Shown here piece after piece: positions 16,549 through 23,054 of a stretch of 64,000 nucleotides of DNA. Numbering within the stretch: position 1 is the stretch's first letter; the number at the start of each line of letters is the position of its first letter. Under the pieces are notes generated by a model. That model saw only the letters and a program-made list of their open reading frames with translations, was not told where the DNA came from and searched no databases. The position numbers were made by a program, and so were the translations under genes. This DNA is from CAYYNP01 sp964472545. Its GTDB lineage: Bacteria; Planctomycetota; Planctomycetia; Pirellulales; Thermoguttaceae. The stretch spans positions 36,298 to 100,297 of the forward strand of contig CAYYNP010000002.1 in NCBI GenBank assembly GCA_964472545.1, given 5' to 3'.

Positions 16549-17075
16549 GGGGGGGGGGTCTCTGCGCTGGGGTGCCCTTGGTGGGCGGGTTTTGGGGGCC
16601 CCGGGGGCCTCCCCCCCCCCCCCCCCGACGCTTCTGGCCGGTAGATCTCGGAAAACAACACCCGCAAGTCGTCCGGATCGTGGTATTTGTCCAACGCCGC
16701 CGGTACGGCCAGGCATCCGGTGCCCTCAATGATCGGCCGACCGTCTTGCATGGCCCGGCCGTCGAAGAGGATCCCGTCGGCCCGGTAGCTGCGAACGGTG
16801 ACTTCCAACGTGAGACTCCCCCCGGGCGGAAGCACGCCGGGAAACCGGGTCTCCTCGACGCGGACGACCAGCCCCATCTCGGAGAAGTCCGACGATAGCA
16901 TTACCAGCCAGTTGCCCAATTGAAACAGGCTCTCCATCACCAACGTGCCGGGCAATCCGGCCGGCTCGGCGAAAGGCGTCTTTAGTCGATATTCCTCGAA
17001 CGAAACCGTCTTGACGCCACGGATGAACCGGTGAGACTCCCAAGCGGTGATTCGATCGACCATGCGAAACTTCAT
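16549..17075 (-). CDS. FabA/FabZ-like hot-dog protein without catalytic His (3' end lost in gap)
   Basis: Hot-dog fold protein of the 3-hydroxyacyl-ACP dehydratase family. The sequence is trustworthy to about residue 148 (near 16632) and then runs into the gap. Aligned with FabZ, the motif H-F-P-x-x-P-x-x-P-G-x-L-x-x-E reads PFAEPAGLPGTLVMESLFQ. The catalytic His is Pro34, while the Glu is kept as Glu48. The partner at 20654-21133 has His34 and Glu48 at the same residue numbers. The pair may therefore form a heterodimer with one active and one structural or substrate-binding subunit, as known for some polyketide and fatty-acid dehydratases. It follows the ketoreductase by 9 bases. Confidence 0.7.
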
Positions 17076-17084
17076 AGATCCCTC

Positions 17085-17819
17085 TCAGATCCCCCCGTCG
17101 ACGAAGACCGCCTGGCCGTTGACGTAGCTGCTGCGTGCGTCGGCCAGAAAGGCGACCACCTCGGCAACTTCCTCCGGCTCGCCCGCCCGGGAAAGGGCGC
17201 AGTGTTTCTCGTATTCGGCCTGCTGCCGCTCGGGCACGTTGACGCTCACGCCGCCGGTGAGCATGCCCGGCACCACGGCATTGACCCGCACGCGATAGCG
17301 GCCGAACTCCCGGGCCAGTGCCAGCGTGAAACCGACCAGCGCGCTCTTGGCCGTGGCGTAGTGGACCGGCACGTCGAGCATCCGCATACCGGCCAGCGAG
17401 CCGATATTGACGATGCTGCCGTTGCGGCGGCGGATCATCCCCCGGGCGAAGGCCTTGGTAACCAGGAACGGGCCCTTCACGTTGACGTCGAGGATGCGGT
17501 CCCAGTCTTCCTCTTCGATCATCGCAAACGGCATGATCTGGGCGACGCCGGCGTTGTTGACCAGCACCTCGACCGGCCCGAAATCCTGCTCGATCGTCTC
17601 CGCCTCGGCAGCCACGGCCTGGGCGTCGAGCACGTCCAGCGCACAGGATCGCACCGTCGCGCCGGCGGCCGTCAGTTCGGCGTCGAGTTCCTGTGCCTTC
17701 TCGGCGGCCGTGTGGTAGCAATACGCCACGTGGCACCCTTCCCGGGCAAGCGTCCGTACGATCGCGCTGCCGACCGCTCCGGTGCCGCCTGTGACGAAGG
17801 CCACTTTGTCGTCAAGCAT
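17085..17819 (-). CDS. 3-oxoacyl-ACP reductase-like SDR (FabG family)
   Basis: A 244-residue short-chain dehydrogenase, full length for FabG. Features: nucleotide-binding TGGTGAVGSA (10-19), NNAG (88-91), and the catalytic Ser141, Tyr154 and Lys158 in IVNIGSLAG...HYATAKSA, plus Asn113 in DVNVKG. It would reduce the beta-keto group on ACP-bound intermediates with NADPH. The 8-base overlap with the ACP gene and the short gap to the dehydratase-like gene mark it as part of one translational unit. As the window shows only one FabG-like gene tied to this ketosynthase pair, it is probably dedicated to this pathway and not to bulk fatty acid synthesis. Confidence 0.88.
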   Translation of the reverse strand: MLDDKVAFVTGGTGAVGSAIVRTLAREGCHVAYCYHTAAEKAQELDAELTAAGATVRSCALDVLDAQAVAAEAETIEQDFGPVEVLVNNAGVAQIMPFAMIEEEDWDRILDVNVKGPFLVTKAFARGMIRRRNGSIVNIGSLAGMRMLDVPVHYATAKSALVGFTLALAREFGRYRVRVNAVVPGMLTGGVSVNVPERQQAEYEKHCALSRAGEPEEVAEVVAFLADARSSYVNGQAVFVDGGI

Positions 17820-18258
17820 CGCGTTCTCCTTCGGCGGTCTGTGCGGCTTGTACCTCGGCCAACTTGCGTTGAATCAAATGCACGAACACGGCCACGTTCA
17901 ACAGTCCCGGCACGGCCACCCGGGCCAAGGGCGGCTTGAACTTCTCCGGCGGCACCTCCGGCATCGCCCGGCTGAGTTCTTCGAGGGCTTCGTCGGTGAG
18001 GTAGCCGTCGCGTTGATAGACCCCGCCGGGTAGCCGCGCCGTAACGCGCCGCTCGAATTCGTCGGGCTCCAAGGCCACGCCGAACTTCTCCTCGATCAGG
18101 AAGCTGAGATCCAGCAGATCGAGCGACTCGGCACCCAAATCCTCCATCAACCCGCTTTGCATCGTGACCTGCTCCGGCGATACGGCCGTTACCTCTTCGA
18201 TCAGCGGCAGCAACTCGCCGAGCACTTCTTGTTCCGTCATGGGGGCGGTCGTGGACAC
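17812..18258 (-). CDS. Acyl carrier protein with C-terminal extension
   Basis: Acyl carrier protein of 148 residues, nearly twice the usual 80. The GTG at 18258 is preceded by AGGGAG at a good distance; an ATG 18 bases further in lacks one. The carrier domain covers about residues 8-90, with the phosphopantetheine attachment site Ser45 in DLGAESLDLLDLSF. Glu44 replaces the usual Asp before the Ser. The C-terminal ~55 residues (SRAMPEVPPEKFKPPLARVAVPGLLNVAVFVHLIQRKL) form an extra helical region that may dock a partner. It starts 16 bases after the ketosynthase and overlaps the ketoreductase by 8 bases. Confidence 0.85.
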   Translation of the reverse strand: MSTTAPMTEQEVLGELLPLIEEVTAVSPEQVTMQSGLMEDLGAESLDLLDLSFLIEEKFGVALEPDEFERRVTARLPGGVYQRDGYLTDEALEELSRAMPEVPPEKFKPPLARVAVPGLLNVAVFVHLIQRKLAEVQAAQTAEGERDA

Positions 18259-18274
18259 CTGGGCTCTCCCTTGG

Positions 18275-19534
18275 CTAATCCGTGTAACGTCCGAATATCA
18301 ATGTCGCGTTTTGCCCGCCGAAGCCGAACGAATTCGAGAGTACCGTATGGCCGGCGAATTTGCGAGGGCCGTCGGCCACGTAGTCGAGGTCGCAATGGGG
18401 GTCGGGCGATTGAAGGTTGATCGTCGGGGGTACGGTTTGGCGATGTATCGTCAACACGGCGGCCACCGCCTCGACGGCCCCGCTGGCGGCGATCATATGG
18501 CCGGTCATCGACTTGACCGCGTGGACCGGAATCTCGTACGCCCGAGGGCCGAGGCAACGCTTGATCGCGGCCGTTTCCACGACGTCGTTCTTGGGCGTAC
18601 CGGTGGCGTGGGCGTTGACGCAGTCGATCTGCTGCGGCTCGAGACCGGCAGCGTGTAGGGCCGCCCGCATGCTCTGCACGGCGCCGACACCTTCGGGATG
18701 CGGATCGGACACGCGAAAGGCGTCCATCGAACTGCCGTAGCCGAGCACTTCGGCGTAGACGGTTGCGTTGCGGGATCGTGTGCGCTGAAGAGTTTCCATC
18801 ACCACAAACGCGGCCCCCTCGCCGAGCACCGTACCGATGCGAGTGGCGTCGAAAGGCCGGCAGGCGTGGATCGGCCGGTCGTTCTCGTCGGACAACACCC
18901 GCAGCAGGCTGAACCCGCCGAGGCCCAGGGGGTTGAGCATACTGTCGGTGGCGCCGACCAGCGCGAGGGATTCCGGCCCGTGGCGCAGCGCCGTCCAGGC
19001 CTCGCCAATGACCTGGGCCCCTGCCGCACAGGCCGAGCAATTGGTGGTACGTCCGGCCGATAGTCCGTAGCGGGCGGCCAGAATGCCGGCCGTGCAATCC
19101 AGCGGCGTTTGCATCGGTTGCGTGTTTGGGTCGGCGAGCATCGCGTCGGCCATCGCCAGGGCGACGTCGGGCGCTCGGGCGAAGGGCGTGAGGTCTTCCA
19201 GACAGAATTCTTCCAGCCCGACGCCGACGTGCAACAGGGCGTCGTCGAGGTCCGCGTCCGAGAGGCCCGCATCGTCGACCGCCTCTTCGGCCGCCGCCAG
19301 GGCCAGCGGGACCTTGCGGTCGCGAACGCCGGCGGCCTGCGGAAATCGGGTAACCACGGCATCCACGTCGAACTCGTCGACCTCGCCGCCGATCCGCACC
19401 GGAAACGCCGAGGCATCGAACCGCGTGATCGGCCCCACGCCCGAACGGCCGGCCGTGAGATTCGACCAGAAGTCCAGTTGGCGAATTCCCACCGGGCTGA
19501 CGACGCCGATTCCGGTAATCACGACGCGATTCAT
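18275..19534 (-). CDS. Beta-ketoacyl-ACP synthase, complete active site (KS-alpha, FabF-like)
   Basis: A 419-residue thiolase-fold condensing enzyme. All catalytic residues are present: Cys169 in NCSACAAG, His309 in NAHATGTPKND, Lys341 and His346 in KSMTGHMIAASG. It would extend ACP-bound chains by two carbons with decarboxylation of malonyl-ACP. The start overlaps the stop of the next-door paralogue by four bases (ATGA), the typical arrangement of ketosynthase/chain-length-factor pairs in type II polyketide, aryl polyene and related systems. The product is not predictable from this, but the pair form and the ACP next door argue for a special-purpose chain. Confidence 0.9.
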   Translation of the reverse strand: MNRVVITGIGVVSPVGIRQLDFWSNLTAGRSGVGPITRFDASAFPVRIGGEVDEFDVDAVVTRFPQAAGVRDRKVPLALAAAEEAVDDAGLSDADLDDALLHVGVGLEEFCLEDLTPFARAPDVALAMADAMLADPNTQPMQTPLDCTAGILAARYGLSAGRTTNCSACAAGAQVIGEAWTALRHGPESLALVGATDSMLNPLGLGGFSLLRVLSDENDRPIHACRPFDATRIGTVLGEGAAFVVMETLQRTRSRNATVYAEVLGYGSSMDAFRVSDPHPEGVGAVQSMRAALHAAGLEPQQIDCVNAHATGTPKNDVVETAAIKRCLGPRAYEIPVHAVKSMTGHMIAASGAVEAVAAVLTIHRQTVPPTINLQSPDPHCDLDYVADGPRKFAGHTVLSNSFGFGGQNATLIFGRYTD

Positions 19535-20661
19535 ACGGCCTCCAAGACGAAAGCGGCCTGGTGGTCGCCGAAGCCGAGGCAGTTGGCGACGGCCAACGAT
19601 GCATGGCCGTCGGAAGCGACCATCGCCGCCGCCAGCGCGACCTGCACCGCAGCGGCAGCGGCGAACAGATCGCCCACGTGGGCTTTCGGACGCAGCACGT
19701 CTTGCGGAGGCCACGCGACTTGCTCAAGCGCATACTGCTCGACGGTGTCGACGCGTGGGTCGCCGTTGCCGGCGGAGACTAGCGTTGGGTCTTCTACGCT
19801 CGTGAAACTCGAAAGGAGATTGGCGAACGCCTCGCCACGATTCGCCTCTTGTCCCGGGCGGCGCACGGCGAAGTCGCCGATCCGCGCGAGAATCCGCGCC
19901 CCGCGCGCGGCTGCCGTCTGTGCGTTTTCCAACACCAGAAAGGCCGCGCCTTCTCCGGGCACCGGTCCCTGTCCGTCCCGGCTCCACGACGCCAGTGCGC
20001 CCTGTTGCGCCAGGCTCACGAACGACAGCAGCCGCGTCTTGACGTCGCACCCGCCGACCAGCGCACAGGGCACCTCGCCGCGCTGTACGGCCCGAATACC
20101 GGCGGCAATCGCCTCCGCGCCTTGGCCTTCCCAGGGCGCATAGACGGCGTTGGGACCGCGGATCGACTCGAAGATCGACACGAAACAGACCGGCATGTTG
20201 GCCAGGATCTTGAACGAGAGCACCGGGCGGGTCCGTTTCAATGCCACGTGGCCAAAGCGTTGCAGGTCGAGTGAGCCGTCGTCGGCCGCCGCCAGTTGCG
20301 TGATTCGGGCCACGTCTTCGGTCGAGATCGACGTCAGGCCCGTGGCCCCGTAGAGCGCGATTCGCTCGGCGGGGTACGTCTCACCCGCCACCACACCGGC
20401 GTCTCGCATAGCCAAGCGGGCCGCCACGACCGCCATCTGCGCGTCGCGGTTCATCATCCGCAACGTCTTGTTCTCCGGGAAGTCCTCTTCGGCATCGAAG
20501 CCGGCGACCGGCGCACAGAGCGAACATGCAAAGCCCGCGGTGTTGAAGTCGGGACGCGTTGCCGCCACGTCGCCGCGCCGTACGCGGCCGAGCACGTCGT
20601 CCGGGCTTCGCCCTAACGGCGTCAGCAGGCCGACGCCCGTGATGACCACGTCGTTACCCAT
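19531..20661 (-). CDS. Ketosynthase-like subunit lacking the catalytic Cys (chain-length-factor type)
   Basis: A 376-residue homologue of the ketosynthase with a changed active site. The stretch that should carry Cys reads APWEGQGAEAI, with Glu178 in the Cys position. The first His motif is degenerate (SAGNGDP), while the second (KAHVG, His328) is retained. In type II polyketide systems such a subunit (KS-beta or chain length factor) pairs with the active ketosynthase and helps set chain length; its characteristic Gln at this position is here replaced by Glu. The 8-base overlap with the dehydratase upstream and the 4-base overlap with the active ketosynthase support a fixed-ratio complex. Confidence 0.85.
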   Translation of the reverse strand: MGNDVVITGVGLLTPLGRSPDDVLGRVRRGDVAATRPDFNTAGFACSLCAPVAGFDAEEDFPENKTLRMMNRDAQMAVVAARLAMRDAGVVAGETYPAERIALYGATGLTSISTEDVARITQLAAADDGSLDLQRFGHVALKRTRPVLSFKILANMPVCFVSIFESIRGPNAVYAPWEGQGAEAIAAGIRAVQRGEVPCALVGGCDVKTRLLSFVSLAQQGALASWSRDGQGPVPGEGAAFLVLENAQTAAARGARILARIGDFAVRRPGQEANRGEAFANLLSSFTSVEDPTLVSAGNGDPRVDTVEQYALEQVAWPPQDVLRPKAHVGDLFAAAAAVQVALAAAMVASDGHASLAVANCLGFGDHQAAFVLEAV

Positions 20662-21133
20662 CGCCGCCGGCTCCTGCGTGCGGATCGTCCATCCAGGTCC
20701 GCATCAACTCCGCTCGTTTCTTCTCCAACAGAGGATCGTCGACCTCTTGAAAGGCGAAAACCATGCCCGAGGTGACCACCGTCTTCCCGTTGCAGAGCGC
20801 CCGGACCGAGGTCTTGCCGCCGGCCGGATTGACCGCCGTGACCTCGGCCCGATAGGTCAGTGTGTCGCCGGGGCGGATCATCTCGCGGAACTTGGTCCGC
20901 TCCAATACGGTCAGCAGGGCCTTGGCGTCGCGGCCGTGCTTCTGTTTCAGGCTGGCCTCCAGCAACAAGCCCGAGAGCTGGGCCATGCCCTCGATCATCA
21001 ACACGCCCGGCATGATCGGCCGGCGGGGGAAGTGGTCGTCGAAGAAATCTTCGCTCAAGGCGACGTTCTTGATCGCCTCGGCGGCCCGGCCGACCTGCCA
21101 TTGGGTGATTCGGTCAATGAGAAAGAATCGCAT
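20654..21133 (-). CDS. 3-hydroxyacyl-ACP dehydratase (FabZ-like), first gene of the operon
   Basis: A 159-residue hot-dog dehydratase with an intact FabZ site: DDHFPRRPIMPGVLMIEGMAQ, with His34 and Glu48. It would remove water from 3-hydroxyacyl-ACP to give the enoyl form. The ATG at 21133 is the only start near the conserved region; the frame upstream of it has no homology. No enoyl reductase is visible in the operon, so the chain may keep double bonds, or reduction may be done by housekeeping enzymes. A TATAAT box lies 70 bases upstream. Confidence 0.9.
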   Translation of the reverse strand: MRFFLIDRITQWQVGRAAEAIKNVALSEDFFDDHFPRRPIMPGVLMIEGMAQLSGLLLEASLKQKHGRDAKALLTVLERTKFREMIRPGDTLTYRAEVTAVNPAGGKTSVRALCNGKTVVTSGMVFAFQEVDDPLLEKKRAELMRTWMDDPHAGAGGDG

Positions 21134-21202
21134 GCAGTCCCCGTCCAATCGAATTCGACGTCCGTGCCGCGGCCTCGAGAGTCCAGGCGTTGCGGCGGGC
21201 TC

Positions 21203-21208
21203 ATTATA
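21203..21208 (-). promoter_or_regulatory. Candidate -10 box of the lipid/radical SAM operon
   Basis: On the minus strand TATAAT (extended TTAGTTATAAT) ends about 70 bases before the ATG at 21133. The -35 region is weak (GC-rich), so an activator may be needed. The rest of 21134-21468, between the divergent operons, shows no gene. Confidence 0.4.
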
Positions 21209-21468
21209 ACTAAACCGGGCACATCGGCCCGCCACCGGGGATTTGGGCGACAATTGCCACGGGGGCGGTCGACGCAAGTCGTGTGGCAGAAATGTGTTAC
21301 GAAACGCTGTGAATTCTGAGCTACGTTTTCAGGGCGGCCTTTTTGCGGAGACGCTGCGCCGGTTTGGCCGGCTCGGTGTGGCCCGGTTCGTGCGGTTCTT
21401 CCGTCCGGAGGGCTCGCCGTACGCCGCCGCACGTCGACGCGAAGCGACACGATTTCAGACATACATCC

Positions 21469-23019
21469 ATGCCGAAAAAGACGGACGCCAACTCGCTCCC
21501 CGGCCAAGCGGCGATCCCCTTGCGCGCCGACCGGCTGGCCGATAGTGTGTTGACGCTGTTGGCGATGACGGCCGCCCAACGGGTGATCGGCTTCGTCCGC
21601 GGCGTGCTCTTCTGCCGTTGGCTGGAACCGGAACACCTCGGCCAGTGGGATATGGCGTTCGGGTTTCTGGAATTGGCGGCGCCGCTGGCGGTGCTGGGCA
21701 TTCCCGGTTCGTTCGGGAGATACGTCGAACACTATCGGCAGCAGGGCCAACTCGGCCCGTTTCTGCGCAAGACGACCGGCTCCACCGCGGCGTTGGTGGC
21801 GGCGGCCGTCGCTTTGGCGTGGATCGCCCGGGAGAAGTTGTCGTATCTCGTCTTCGGCACGGCGGAATTCGGCGGACTGGTTGCCCTGTTGTTGATCGTC
21901 CTCTGCGTGGTGATCGCGCACAACTTCTGCTGTGCCCTGCTGACTGCCCTACGCCGCGGCCGGTTGGTTGCGCGGCTGCAATTCGTCCAGAGCCTGGGAT
22001 TCGCCGTGGCGGCAACGGGACTGCTCCTCTGTTACGGTCTGCAAACCGCCGCCATCGTGGTGGCTCTGGGTCTGGCAACGCTGATTTCCGCGGTGGGCGC
22101 GGTCTGGTGCTTGCGCAGTGCATGGTCGGCACGGTCCGAGTCCACCGAGCGGCTCTCGCACGGCAGACTCTGGCCGAAACTGCTGCCGTTTGCCGTCTGG
22201 GTTTGGGGCACCAACTGGCTGGCCAACGCCTTCGAGTTGGCCGACCGCTACGTGTTGATCCACTTCGGCGGCCTTTCGTCGTCCGAAGCGTTGGTTCAGG
22301 TGGGCAACTACCACAGCTCGCGCGTGGTGCCGTTGGTGTTGGTTTCGGTGGCCGGGTTGATCGCCACGTTGATCACGCCCTATCTCAGCCGCGATTGGGA
22401 GGCCGGCCGGCGACGCAAAGTCGATGCGCAGATGAACCTCACGTTGAAGTTACTGGGGCTGGCCCTGTTCGCTGCGTGCGTGGCGATGTTGTTGGCCGCC
22501 CCGCTGCTGTTCGGCGTGGCCTTTCGCGGCAAGTACGACGGCGGCCTGGCCGTGTTGCCGGCCACGCTGACCTATTGCTGCTGGCTGGCGATGGCCCGCA
22601 CCGCACAAAAGTACCTCTGGTGCGCCGAAAAGGTCCGCCTGGCAACCATCGCTTGGATCGTCGGACTGGCGATCAACATCGCTTTGAACGTCTACCTGGC
22701 GCCGCGATACGGGCTGCCCGGTGTGGTGACGGCCACTTCGCTGGGCAACCTCACGGCGCTGGTGTTGATCTATCTGCTCAACCGCACCCAGGGCATGCGG
22801 CCACACTGGGGTACCTGTGCCGTGGCCGGATTCCCGCTGTTTCTGTGGCACGGTCCTCAAACGGCCGCCGTGGCGCTGGTAGCCGTGGGCCTGCTGGTCT
22901 TCGGCACCGAGCGGCTGCTAAGTGCGGCCGAAAAGCGACAGGTTGCCGATGCCCTTAGCGGCTATCTACCGTGGCGCGGCACCGTGCAGCGCCGACATCC
23001 GACACAAGAGAACCCATAA
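21469..23019 (+). CDS. Polysaccharide/lipid-linked oligosaccharide flippase (MOP superfamily)
   Basis: A 516-residue protein with 12-14 predicted membrane spans and the organisation of Wzx-like exporters: RADRLADSVLTLLAMTAAQRVIGFVRGVLFCRWLEPEHLGQWDMAFGF at the start of the first repeat and a matching second half from about residue 230. It would flip a lipid-linked glycan or another amphiphile across the inner membrane. The ATG at 21469 gives a charged N-terminus before the first span. It is divergent from the fatty-acid/radical SAM operon and 35 bases ahead of an ATP-grasp/GNAT gene, so a link to cell-surface lipid or glycan assembly is plausible. Confidence 0.82.
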   Translation: MPKKTDANSLPGQAAIPLRADRLADSVLTLLAMTAAQRVIGFVRGVLFCRWLEPEHLGQWDMAFGFLELAAPLAVLGIPGSFGRYVEHYRQQGQLGPFLRKTTGSTAALVAAAVALAWIAREKLSYLVFGTAEFGGLVALLLIVLCVVIAHNFCCALLTALRRGRLVARLQFVQSLGFAVAATGLLLCYGLQTAAIVVALGLATLISAVGAVWCLRSAWSARSESTERLSHGRLWPKLLPFAVWVWGTNWLANAFELADRYVLIHFGGLSSSEALVQVGNYHSSRVVPLVLVSVAGLIATLITPYLSRDWEAGRRRKVDAQMNLTLKLLGLALFAACVAMLLAAPLLFGVAFRGKYDGGLAVLPATLTYCCWLAMARTAQKYLWCAEKVRLATIAWIVGLAINIALNVYLAPRYGLPGVVTATSLGNLTALVLIYLLNRTQGMRPHWGTCAVAGFPLFLWHGPQTAAVALVAVGLLVFGTERLLSAAEKRQVADALSGYLPWRGTVQRRHPTQENP

Positions 23020-23054
23020 ACCCGAACACTCGTAATCTCCGGAGGGTTTAACCG

